From assembly GCA_946002045.1 (NCBI GenBank), contig CAMFYM010000003.1:1-37091 (forward strand): a DNA stretch of 37,091 nt, given 5' to 3'. Positions within the stretch are counted from its first letter, which is position 1. Each line of letters starts with the position of its first letter. Under the pieces are notes generated by a model, which did not search any database, was not told the origin of the DNA, and was given only the letters and a program-made list of their open reading frames with translations. The stretch comes from an uncultured Clostridia bacterium (GTDB lineage Bacteria > Bacillota > Clostridia > Oscillospirales > Acutalibacteraceae). This document shows positions 14,912-22,743 of the stretch, piece by piece. The position numbers and the translations under genes were made by a program.

Positions 14912-17509
14912 TCAGTCAATGTTCTTTTTGTAATATGTTATGTCGATAATCCTCTTGGAGTTGTTTGTATCTGTGTATTTAAAGGTTGAGTTAACACGGT
15001 CAAGATACTTTTGCTCCATTTTGAAGTCATTATCAAAATAATACATAACCTTATCAATGACCTGCTGTGATGTTTTGATAACATCACCAAAGGCATCCGT
15101 ATCATAATCAAAATATCCCTTTTTGTAATGCTTACCAAAGAACTTGTCCTTATCAAACTGATAAAGAATTTCAGGCTTTTTGAGGTAGGCAAAATCAAAG
15201 AGTGTGCTTGAATAGTCGGTGATAAACAGCTTTGACTTTTCAAATATTTCAGAATAATTAACCTCACCCGGAAAAATAATTCTTACTACATCGTTGTTAA
15301 ACCTGTCAAAGCATTCGCTGTAATTTATCATTTCAGGATGAAGGACAAAATCAATTCTGTATCCACATTCCCTTGCCTTCGCAATCAATCTTTCGTCAGT
15401 CAGCAGCTCCTGATAGCGCTTGAAATACTCTGAGCCTTCAAACAAGGAATGGTTAATCTCCTTGTGAACACCCAGCTCACGCCTCCAGGTAGGAGCAATG
15501 GTGATAACATTTTCAGGATTATTAACAAGATAATCATATCGGGAAAATCCTGTTAAAATAATCTGTCCGTCCTTGTAAAGATACTTTTTGCTTGAAAGCT
15601 CCTTGCACTCATCATTTGTGCTTGAAACAATATAGTCAACACGCTTTGAGTAATAATCTACGGTAATACCGTTCATGGTGATACCGTGCTGAAGCCATAC
15701 AAACTCATGACCAAGCAAATCCTTGTAATACTTTAATTCCTTGTAAAAATCAAAGGGCGTAAAGTATTCGGGACGAATATGAGATGAATAGATAAATTTA
15801 GAATTTAAGAATAATCTTTTATGCTTTTTACTGCCAAAGGCAACAACCTTGCCGTATTTCTTTAAGCGCTTAAAGTCCTCCGACTCCTTATCTACAACAA
15901 AATAAGTGTATTTGGCAAGCTTCTTTTCGTTAGCATTGATATATTTGAATATTGCCTCGCCGTTGTCGCCACCCTTGATAACACGGTCATTAACAAGGAT
16001 ATACTTCTTGTTTTCTCTATTGAGAAATCTGTACCAAGGAATAACCCTTTGCTTTTTTATGATGCGAACAATATCAATCAATCGGTTAACAAAAAGACCT
16101 ATCTTGCCTTTTAGCTTATTCTGCTTCCTGAAATTGAGAACATTCTTCCTATAAGCAAAGATATAATCCTTATGATACGCTCTCTTTATTGAGCCGGAAA
16201 TAGGCAGTCTGCCGTTAACAATACATCTTGTGGCAGGATAGAACAGACCCGTATCCTCGTCCTTAATGTAAAATTTAACCTTTCTTGCCTTATCCATATT
16301 TATATCAAATCTTGCAAAATGCTTTTTGCAAATATTGAACTCGCCAAAGGTGTTTTGGTATAATTCGCTGTCATAATCCTCTTGGTCAGGTGCTGCCTCG
16401 GTAACATTGTTGTCCTGGTCAACAGCGCAAAGCTTTAAGGAATCACAGCCGTAATTATTATAAGTCATCAGGAATGACGCAATATTATCCTTAAAGGTAT
16501 AGTCCTGTAGTTTAACAGGTGTGCTGTTGCAGAAATATTCCTTAACAAACGGAGTGTCAATAGGAATCTCCTTAAGCTTAAGAAGAAGCATTCTAAAATT
16601 CTCAACACCGTTGTTGGCACACTTCATTTCATTAACAATGAAGCTTGTGTCAAATTTGTTGACAACTGCCACAATCCTTGCAAGATAATCGTTATATTCC
16701 TGCTCTGTATCAAAATCAAGCTTTTTAAGTGAGAACAAGATATAGTAAAGACAAACAAAAACAAACTGCTTTTCAAATGCAGCGATGTCGTCCCTTGAAG
16801 CGATTGACTCAACAGTCTCAATAGCAGTATTATACTGCTCAACGCTGTACTCACGGGCAGGGCTGTATCCTACCTCGCAAATATAAGCAGCACCTCTGTA
16901 AAAGGCAAACTTTGAGTCAAAGTGGAAGAAATCGTAAATAAACAGCAAATCCTCCTGACCCGACTTATCCTCTGCAAATTTAAGATTGTCAAATACTGAC
17001 CTTTTAATAAATAATGCTCCGACAGAGTAAATAAATTCACCGGGAGTTTTTATAATATTTTTTATTGCTGCCTTCTTCCATGACTTATATCTTGGCAAAA
17101 TCCTCTTATTCGGCAAATACATAGGAATTGCAACGAGGTTGATAAATATCTCCCTTGAACTAAAGAATCTACAAACAGCATTAAGTGCATTTGGTTTTAA
17201 TGATGCACCGGGCTCAATAAAGTTAACATACTTGCCCTTGATATAAGGGATTGCTGCATTCCTCATTTTGCCGACAGTTGAATCACTGCAGCATAAATAT
17301 TCTACATTGCTGTATTTGTTGCACCATTCATTGCAAAGCTCCTCAACCTTCTTGGAGCCGTTACCGACTAATATAACCTGAACCTCATCCTCAAAGCCGA
17401 TTGTTTGCCCCTCAAGACTTAACAATGTATTCTCTATCTCTGCGTTTGCATTATGAATACAAAGAACAACAGAAAAGCTATATTCCTTTATTTCCTTTAA
17501 TTCCTTCAT
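14912..17509 (-). CDS. GT2-like domain fused to CDP-glycerol glycerophosphotransferase
   Basis: An 865-residue protein for surface polymer synthesis. The N-terminal half (about 8-300) has the GT2 fold pattern, starting FSVVLCIHNANAEIE and including GQEDLLF with the presumed acceptor-side ED pair. However, the usual DDGS donor motif is replaced by VGNGS and the DxD by FIEPG (97-101), so donor binding may be lost. The middle (about 330-460) looks beta-rich. The C-terminal module has WLQHG (605-609), APTWR (672-676) and ITDYSS (763-768), the intact glycerophosphotransferase motifs. ATG 17509 is preferred because GAGG lies 6 bases upstream; the ATG four codons earlier (17521) has no ribosome binding site. 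It has its own promoter and terminator. Confidence 0.86.
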   Translation of the reverse strand: MKELKEIKEYSFSVVLCIHNANAEIENTLLSLEGQTIGFEDEVQVILVGNGSKKVEELCNEWCNKYSNVEYLCCSDSTVGKMRNAAIPYIKGKYVNFIEPGASLKPNALNAVCRFFSSREIFINLVAIPMYLPNKRILPRYKSWKKAAIKNIIKTPGEFIYSVGALFIKRSVFDNLKFAEDKSGQEDLLFIYDFFHFDSKFAFYRGAAYICEVGYSPAREYSVEQYNTAIETVESIASRDDIAAFEKQFVFVCLYYILFSLKKLDFDTEQEYNDYLARIVAVVNKFDTSFIVNEMKCANNGVENFRMLLLKLKEIPIDTPFVKEYFCNSTPVKLQDYTFKDNIASFLMTYNNYGCDSLKLCAVDQDNNVTEAAPDQEDYDSELYQNTFGEFNICKKHFARFDINMDKARKVKFYIKDEDTGLFYPATRCIVNGRLPISGSIKRAYHKDYIFAYRKNVLNFRKQNKLKGKIGLFVNRLIDIVRIIKKQRVIPWYRFLNRENKKYILVNDRVIKGGDNGEAIFKYINANEKKLAKYTYFVVDKESEDFKRLKKYGKVVAFGSKKHKRLFLNSKFIYSSHIRPEYFTPFDFYKELKYYKDLLGHEFVWLQHGITMNGITVDYYSKRVDYIVSSTNDECKELSSKKYLYKDGQIILTGFSRYDYLVNNPENVITIAPTWRRELGVHKEINHSLFEGSEYFKRYQELLTDERLIAKARECGYRIDFVLHPEMINYSECFDRFNNDVVRIIFPGEVNYSEIFEKSKLFITDYSSTLFDFAYLKKPEILYQFDKDKFFGKHYKKGYFDYDTDAFGDVIKTSQQVIDKVMYYFDNDFKMEQKYLDRVNSTFKYTDTNNSKRIIDITYYKKNID

Positions 17510-17542
17510 ATCTAACCTCATTCAACACGTTGCTTGAGAATT

Positions 17543-17567
17543 TATGCCAAGGCAAAGAGCCAATGGC
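17543..17567 (-). other. Hairpin in the 5' leader of the GT2/transferase gene
   Basis: TGCCA and TGGCA pair, with an inner GGC/GCC pair, between the candidate promoter and the start codon at 17509. It may affect stability or translation of the leader. No known riboswitch pattern is recognised. Confidence 0.35.
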
Positions 17568-17579
17568 ATTCACACAGAT

Positions 17580-17608
17580 ATATTATCACAATAAAAGTTT
17601 TTTGTAAA
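17580..17608 (-). promoter_or_regulatory. Candidate promoter for the GT2/transferase gene
   Basis: Minus-strand -35 TTTACA (17603-17608) and -10 TAATAT (17580-17585), 17-base spacer, giving a leader of about 65 bases before the start at 17509. Confidence 0.5.
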
Positions 17609-17656
17609 GTGGGATATTCAAGGTAATTATACTTACAACAATATTTAAGATTATAC

Positions 17657-17685
17657 TTGCAACAAAAAGTATTATGTGCTAAAAT
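17657..17685 (+). promoter_or_regulatory. Candidate promoter for the YebC-family gene
   Basis: Plus-strand -35 TTGCAA (17657-17662) and -10 TAAAAT (17680-17685) with a 17-base spacer, about 46 bases before the ATG at 17732. It diverges from the promoter at 17580-17608. Confidence 0.5.
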
Positions 17686-17731
17686 CTTTCTGTTAAAAAA
17701 ATATACTCAAAAAATGTATTGGAGTGATAAA

Positions 17732-18475
17732 ATGAGTGGACATAACAAATGGAGCACAATCAAGAGAAAAAAGGGTGCTAACGACGCAGCTCGTGCAAAG
17801 GTATTTACCAAAATCGGCAGAGAGCTGGCTGTTGCCGTTAAAAACGGTGGCCCTGACCCAAACAATAACGCAAAGCTTCGTGATGTTATTGCAAAGGCAA
17901 AGCAGAACAATGTGCCAAACGATAATATTGACAGAATGTTAAAGAAGGCAGCCGGTGAAGGTAACGGTGCCGATTACGAGGAAATCGTATATGAAGGATA
18001 TGGTCCGTCAGGCGTTGCCGTTGTTGTTGAAACTCTTACTGACAACAGAAACAGAACTGCATCCGAAGTACGCCACTACTTTGACAAGGCAGGTGGCAAT
18101 ATGGGTACACCCGGTTCCGTTACATTTATGTTTGGCAAGGAAGGCGTAATTATTATAGAAAAGGAAGATGTTGACGAGGATGCATTGATGATGGATGCAC
18201 TTGAAAGTGGTGCAACAGACTTTCTTACTGATGACGAGGATATTTTTGAAATAAGAACAGATGCAAATGATGTAGGTGTAATTCGTGATGAGTTAGAGGC
18301 GAAGGGCTACACTATCGTTTCCTCTGAGCCGGCATATATCCCACAAACATATACCCGTCTTGAGTCAGAGGACGATATGAAGGCTATGTCAAAAATGATT
18401 GAAATGTTTGAGGAAAACGATGATGTTCAAAACATTTGGCACAACTGGGAAAACGAGGACGAGTACGAAGGCTAA
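17732..18475 (+). CDS. YebC/PmpR/TACO1-family protein
   Basis: A 247-residue member of the widely conserved YebC family. The family signature MSGHNKWSTIKRKKG is at the N-terminus, followed by FTKIGRELAVAVKNGGPDP. Members have been described both as DNA-binding regulators and as ribosome-associated factors that help translation of difficult sequences; sequence alone does not separate these roles. The ATG at 17732 is chosen because GGAGTGATAA precedes it and it gives the conserved start. An in-frame upstream ATG would add 25 residues overlapping the promoter. Monocistronic, with its own promoter and a strong terminator. Confidence 0.94.
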   Translation: MSGHNKWSTIKRKKGANDAARAKVFTKIGRELAVAVKNGGPDPNNNAKLRDVIAKAKQNNVPNDNIDRMLKKAAGEGNGADYEEIVYEGYGPSGVAVVVETLTDNRNRTASEVRHYFDKAGGNMGTPGSVTFMFGKEGVIIIEKEDVDEDALMMDALESGATDFLTDDEDIFEIRTDANDVGVIRDELEAKGYTIVSSEPAYIPQTYTRLESEDDMKAMSKMIEMFEENDDVQNIWHNWENEDEYEG

Positions 18476-18496
18476 AATAATTTAATACCTGTTTAT

Positions 18497-18531
18497 AGCT
18501 CCTTAAGTAATTCTTAAGGGGCTGTTTTTTT
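18497..18531 (+). terminator. Intrinsic terminator after the YebC-family gene
   Basis: AGCTCCTTAAG and CTTAAGGGGCT form an 11-bp stem (one G-T pair) with a 5-base loop, followed by GTTTTTTT. It starts 22 bases after the stop codon. Confidence 0.92.
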
Positions 18532-18540
18532 GCCGTTTTT

Positions 18541-18569
18541 TTGACCGATTTTTTGAAACTTTTTATTAT
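18541..18569 (+). promoter_or_regulatory. Possible distal promoter of the fructose operon
   Basis: TTGACC (18541-18546) and TATTAT (18564-18569) with a 17-base spacer, just after the preceding terminator. TGACCGA and TCGGTCA (18542-18548, 18581-18587) flank the -10 as an inverted pair. The leader would be about 190 bases. Weaker case than the promoter at 18668. Confidence 0.35.
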
Positions 18570-18667
18570 TCCAATCAAATTCGGTCATAATATAGGTGGA
18601 TAGTAAGCAGTTTATCCAAAGAAAAACCGGTGTATTAGTTAATATTCACGAATTGTTTTGATTGCTA

Positions 18668-18727
18668 TTGACTGTTTTTGCGCGTTTTTGATATAATGAG
18701 ATTGCAAAGGACGACAGTACAACTGTC
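18668..18727 (+). promoter_or_regulatory. fruR operon promoter and candidate FruR operator
   Basis: -35 TTGACT (18668-18673) and -10 TATAAT (18692-18697) are 18 bases apart. A perfect inverted repeat, GACAGT-ACA-ACTGTC (18713-18727), begins 15 bases after the -10, around +8 to +22. A DeoR-type repressor bound there would block elongation. The pairing of this site with the FruR encoded next is inference. The 291-base gap 18476-18766 holds this, the terminator at 18497 and the weaker upstream promoter. Confidence 0.65.
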
Positions 18728-18766
18728 AAAAGGATTTGCAAGTTTTAGTTTTAGGAGCAGATGCAT

Positions 18767-19513
18767 ATGCTTACTCAAGACAGACAGTCTAAAATATTAT
18801 CTATCCTTCAGGAGCAAGGCTCGGTTACTGTGGCAAGACTGACAGAAATCCTTGCTACAAGCGAAAGTACAATCAGACGTGATTTGGCTTTCCTTGCAAG
18901 TGAAGGCAAGCTAAACAAGGTTCACGGTGGTGCGACGGCACTTAATCAGGAATTTGTTAGGTTTGAAGATAATGTTGAAGAAAAGCTGACAAAGCATACT
19001 GAAGAAAAAATTAAAATCGCTCAGTATGCAGCAAGTCAAATTCAAGACGATGATTTTGTTTTTGTTGATGCAGGTACCTCTACCCTGCTGATGACATCAT
19101 ACCTTAAAAATTCCAAGGCAACCTTTATTACAAATGGTATTGACCATGCAAAGCAGCTTGCCAAAAACGGATGCAAAACTATGGTATTAGGTGGTCAGCT
19201 AAAACAATCAACAGAAGCGATTATCGGTCTTCTTGCCGCAACAAACCTGCAAAAATATTCCTTTACAAAGGCATTTATCGGTACAAACGGTATCAGCGAA
19301 AAGCAGGGCTTTACAACACCTGACACCGAGGAGGCTATGCTAAAGGCAGTTGCCATAGAAAGAAGCTTTGTGACATATGTTTTGGCTGACTCCTCAAAAT
19401 TTGATAAGGTTAGTGCAGTAAGCTTTGCATCAATAGATTCTGCTTGTATTATCACAGATAAATGCACAAACGAAAAAATTAAAAAACGCACGGTAATAAA
19501 AGAGGTGGTTTAA
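18767..19513 (+). CDS. fruR: DeoR-family fructose operon repressor
   Basis: A 248-residue transcription regulator with an N-terminal DeoR winged helix (MLTQDRQSKI, then STIRRDLAFL around 34-43) and the following KVHGGA signature. A C-terminal sugar-phosphate sensor domain shows FVDAGTST. In related operons the inducer is fructose-1-phosphate. The ATG at 18767 gives a family-like N-terminus and a 9-base spacing to GGAG; the ATG at 18761 is too close to it. It is the first gene of the operon, and its stop overlaps the fruK start (TAATG), so repressor and kinase are translationally coupled. Confidence 0.94.
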   Translation: MLTQDRQSKILSILQEQGSVTVARLTEILATSESTIRRDLAFLASEGKLNKVHGGATALNQEFVRFEDNVEEKLTKHTEEKIKIAQYAASQIQDDDFVFVDAGTSTLLMTSYLKNSKATFITNGIDHAKQLAKNGCKTMVLGGQLKQSTEAIIGLLAATNLQKYSFTKAFIGTNGISEKQGFTTPDTEEAMLKAVAIERSFVTYVLADSSKFDKVSAVSFASIDSACIITDKCTNEKIKKRTVIKEVV

Positions 19514-20424
19514 TGGTTTATACTGTTACCTTCAATCCTGCACTTGATTATCTGCTATATGTTAATGACCTTGAGTCAAATGACATTATCCGTACTGAAA
19601 AGGAGCAGCTTTTCTACGGTGGCAAGGGAATAAATGTATCTGTGATTTTATCAAGGCTGGGTATTGAAAATAAAGCTCTTGGCTTTTTAGCAGGCTTTTC
19701 CGGTAAGCAGCTTGACGAGATGCTGAAAGCAGACAGTATGGATACAGATTTTGTATATCTCAAGGAAGGATATACACGAATCAATGTAAAAATTAAATCA
19801 GACAGAGAAATAGACATTAACGCCAACGGACCTGAAATCACTGACGACGATATTACTTCTCTTTTTGAAAGGCTTGAAAGGCTGAAAAAGGGTGATTGTC
19901 TTGTGCTGGCAGGCTCAATACCAAAATCCTTACCTGATAGTATCTATGAAAAAATTCTCGACAGGCTCAGTAACAAGGGAATTGATTTTGTTGTTGACGC
20001 CACAGGTGATTTGCTGAAAAATGTATTAAAATACAAGCCGTTTATGGTTAAGCCAAATCACCACGAATTAGGCGAAATATTCTCGGTTGAAATCAAGAAC
20101 CTTGACAACATTAAGATTTACAGCAAAAAATTGCAGGAAATGGGTGCAAGAAATGTGCTTGTTTCAAGAGGCAAGGACGGTGCTGCACTTCTTGATGAAA
20201 ACGGTGAGCTGCACACAATGGGTAATGTTCCGGGAAAGATAGTTAGCTCTGTGGGCTGTGGCGACTCAATGGTTGCAGGCTTTCTTGCAGGCTACTATCA
20301 GACAAAGGATTACCAATATGCGTTAAAATTAGGCTCTGCCTGTGGCAACGCAACGGCTTTTTCCTCAAGCCTTGCAACAAAAGAGGAAATAGATTGTATG
20401 CTGAAAAATGAAAATTTGAAATAA
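19513..20424 (+). CDS. fruK: 1-phosphofructokinase
   Basis: Phosphorylates fructose-1-phosphate to fructose-1,6-bisphosphate with ATP, bringing PTS-imported fructose into glycolysis. A PfkB-family kinase of 303 residues with FNPALDYLLYV at the N-terminus, GGKGINVSVILSRLG (36-50) and the anion-hole/catalytic motif SSVGCGDSMVAGF with D251. The usual GAGDS reads GCGDS here; the catalytic aspartate is kept, so activity is expected. KPNHHELGE (180-188) is also typical. It lies between its regulator and the fructose transporter, which separates it from tagatose or ribose kinases. Confidence 0.95.
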   Translation: MVYTVTFNPALDYLLYVNDLESNDIIRTEKEQLFYGGKGINVSVILSRLGIENKALGFLAGFSGKQLDEMLKADSMDTDFVYLKEGYTRINVKIKSDREIDINANGPEITDDDITSLFERLERLKKGDCLVLAGSIPKSLPDSIYEKILDRLSNKGIDFVVDATGDLLKNVLKYKPFMVKPNHHELGEIFSVEIKNLDNIKIYSKKLQEMGARNVLVSRGKDGAALLDENGELHTMGNVPGKIVSSVGCGDSMVAGFLAGYYQTKDYQYALKLGSACGNATAFSSSLATKEEIDCMLKNENLK

Positions 20425-20438
20425 GAGAGGTAAGCATT

Positions 20439-22397
20439 ATGAGAATTATCGACTTATTAAACGCAAATGCAATTCAACTTAACGCCAATGTAGGCTCAAA
20501 GGATGATGCAATCGACAAATTGATTGCACTTCACAAGAATGCAGGAAGCATTGATGATGTTGACGGCTTCAAGGAGGCTATCCTTGCAAGAGAGGGTCAA
20601 GGCACAACTGCTATCGGCGAGGGTATTGCTGTACCACACGCTAAATCAGACAAGGTATTACGCCCTGCTCTTTCGGCAATCACAGTTGAGGGTGGCGTTG
20701 ATTACCAAGCACCGGACAGCAAGCCATCAGACATTTTGTTTATGATTGCTGCACCACTTGACGGTGACCTTCATCTTGAAATTCTTTCAAGACTTATGGT
20801 TATGCTTATGGAGCCTGATTTCTGCAACGCATTAAGAAATGCAAAAACAGCAGATGAATTTCTCCAAATTATCGACAATAAGGAAAATGAAAAATATCCT
20901 GAAAAGGCAGCTGCTCCCACACCTGTTAAGGAGGGTTACAGAATTCTTGCAGTAACAGCTTGCCCAACAGGTATTGCACACACATATATGGCTGCCGAGG
21001 CACTTGAGAAAGCAGGCGAAAAGCTGGGCTATCCACTTAAGGCTGAAACAAACGGCTCAGGTGGTGCAAAGAATGTGTTGACAAAAAAGGAAATTGAGGA
21101 GTGCGACGGCATTATTATTGCTGCCGACAAAAATGTTGAGATGGCAAGATTTGACGGCAAGCCTGTTATTAAAACCTCTGTTTCAAACGGCATTAACAAG
21201 CCTGAGGAGCTTGTTCAAAAAATCATTGACGGCAAGGCTGCTGTTTATCACGCTGATGAGGATGATAAGGAAGCCTTTGACGATGAAGAAAAAGAAAGCT
21301 TTGGCAGAAAAATCTATAAGCACCTTATGAACGGTGTATCACATATGCTTCCGTTCGTTGTTGGTGGTGGTGTACTTATTGCACTGGGATTTTTAATTGA
21401 TACAATTCTCGGCAACGCAACACTTGCAGACGGCTCTGCTAACGGCTCATTCGGCTTTACAAGCTTTGCTGCTTCTGTTCCTTTCTGGATTGGTAAGATT
21501 GCATTCGGTATGATGCTGCCTATCCTTGCCGGCTTTATTGCTCAGTCAATCGCCGACCGTCCCGGCTTGTTACCCGGTATGCTTGGTGGTATGATTGCTG
21601 CTAACGGCTATACATTTAACTCAATGTTTGAGGCACAAAACATTACCGGTGACGGTGCTGCTGTATCAGGCTTCCTTGGAGCTTTGTTTGCAGGCTTTGC
21701 TGCCGGCTTAATCGTAAACCTTCTTAAAAAAGCATTTAACTGGTTGCCAAAGGCAATGGACGGTATCAAGCCTGTATTCATTTATCCACTGCTTGGTGCT
21801 TTCCTTGTAGGTGCGCTTATGTGTCTTGTTAACCCTGCAATTGGTTTTATTAACACTGCAGTTTCTAATTTCCTTGCATCACTTGGCAGCATCAGCAAGC
21901 TTCTTCTTTCAATCGTTCTTGCTGCTATGATGGCAACAGATATGGGTGGCCCATTCAACAAGGCTGCATATGTGTTTGGTACAGCTGCTATTGCAGAGGG
22001 CAACACTTGGATTATGGCTGCTGTTATGATTGGTGGTATGGTACCTCCTATCGCAATCGCTCTTTCAACAACATTTGCAAAGAAAAAGTGGACTAAGGAA
22101 GAGCTTAAGAACGGTCCTGTTAACTATCTTATGGGTCTTTGCTTCATTACAGAGGGTGCAATCCCTTACGCTGCTGCTGACCCACTTAGAGTAATCCCAT
22201 CCTGTATGGTTGGTGCAGCAGTTGCAGGTGCTATTTCATCGCTCTTTAACTGCGCTTGTCCTGCTCCTCACGGTGGTATCTTCACATTTGCAGTTGTAGA
22301 AAATCCACTTGGTTATTTAGTAGCATTAGTTGCAGGCTCTGTTGCAGGTGCATTTATGCTCACACTTCTTAAGAAAAATCAAAAGGAAAACGCTTAA
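20439..22397 (+). CDS. fruA: Fructose-specific PTS permease, EIIABC
   Basis: Membrane transporter that takes up fructose and phosphorylates it at C1 using phosphate passed from HPr. The 652 residues contain, in order, an EIIA domain (1-145) with phosphorylated H67 in AVPHAK, an EIIB domain (about 167-265) with phosphocysteine C175 in TACPTGIAHTYMA, and an EIIC channel (about 290-645) with some eight or more hydrophobic segments. A short linker rich in Ala, Pro and Lys joins A to B. The A-B-C order is one of the known FruA arrangements. It starts 14 bases after fruK with GAGAGG in front. Substrate assignment rests on domain type and on the adjoining fruK. Confidence 0.95.
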   Translation: MRIIDLLNANAIQLNANVGSKDDAIDKLIALHKNAGSIDDVDGFKEAILAREGQGTTAIGEGIAVPHAKSDKVLRPALSAITVEGGVDYQAPDSKPSDILFMIAAPLDGDLHLEILSRLMVMLMEPDFCNALRNAKTADEFLQIIDNKENEKYPEKAAAPTPVKEGYRILAVTACPTGIAHTYMAAEALEKAGEKLGYPLKAETNGSGGAKNVLTKKEIEECDGIIIAADKNVEMARFDGKPVIKTSVSNGINKPEELVQKIIDGKAAVYHADEDDKEAFDDEEKESFGRKIYKHLMNGVSHMLPFVVGGGVLIALGFLIDTILGNATLADGSANGSFGFTSFAASVPFWIGKIAFGMMLPILAGFIAQSIADRPGLLPGMLGGMIAANGYTFNSMFEAQNITGDGAAVSGFLGALFAGFAAGLIVNLLKKAFNWLPKAMDGIKPVFIYPLLGAFLVGALMCLVNPAIGFINTAVSNFLASLGSISKLLLSIVLAAMMATDMGGPFNKAAYVFGTAAIAEGNTWIMAAVMIGGMVPPIAIALSTTFAKKKWTKEELKNGPVNYLMGLCFITEGAIPYAAADPLRVIPSCMVGAAVAGAISSLFNCACPAPHGGIFTFAVVENPLGYLVALVAGSVAGAFMLTLLKKNQKENA

Positions 22398-22422
22398 TTG
22401 ATAACATTCAAGGAGAAAAACA

Positions 22423-22686
22423 ATGGTTTCACAAAATACTAAAATCACAAACGAAATGGGATTTCATATGCGACCGGCTAATGTTTTTGTTACAGCAATG
22501 ACAAAATACAAGTCAAACATTTTTATCATTGCCAATGACAAAAAAATCAACGGTAAAAGCATTATGAACATTATGGCTGCCTGCATCAAATGCGGCAGTG
22601 AAATCACTGTTGAGTGTGACGGTGAGGACGAATCAGCAATGCTTGAGGAAGCAATCGGTCTTATTGAATCAGGATTTGGTGAATAA
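22423..22686 (+). CDS. HPr phosphocarrier protein
   Basis: An 87-residue PTS phosphocarrier. H15 in GFHMRPA accepts phosphate from enzyme I and passes it to the EIIA domain encoded just upstream. S46 in NGKSIMNI is retained, so regulation by HPr kinase is possible. The sequence differs from housekeeping HPr at several usually invariant places (FHM instead of IHA near the active site). It may be a second, fructose-dedicated HPr or the cell's only one; the window cannot decide. It lies 26 bases after fruA. Confidence 0.93.
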   Translation: MVSQNTKITNEMGFHMRPANVFVTAMTKYKSNIFIIANDKKINGKSIMNIMAACIKCGSEITVECDGEDESAMLEEAIGLIESGFGE

Positions 22687-22692
22687 TACAAA

Positions 22693-22722
22693 AAAGGGAC
22701 ATAGTTAAGGCTGTGTCCCTTT
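22693..22722 (+). other. Intercistronic hairpin between HPr and enzyme I genes
   Basis: AAAGGGACA (22693-22701) pairs perfectly with TGTCCCTTT (22714-22722) around a 12-base loop. It is followed by AAGAAAAAGGGAGG, not by a T-run, so it is not a standard terminator. It more likely protects or processes the mRNA so that HPr is made in excess of enzyme I. Confidence 0.6.
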
Positions 22723-22743
22723 AAGAAAAAGGGAGGAACGGTT

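Noticed and set aside
20439..22397. Splitting FruA into separate EIIA and EIIBC genes
   Set aside because: The frame is continuous through both linkers and A-B-C fusions are a standard FruA architecture.
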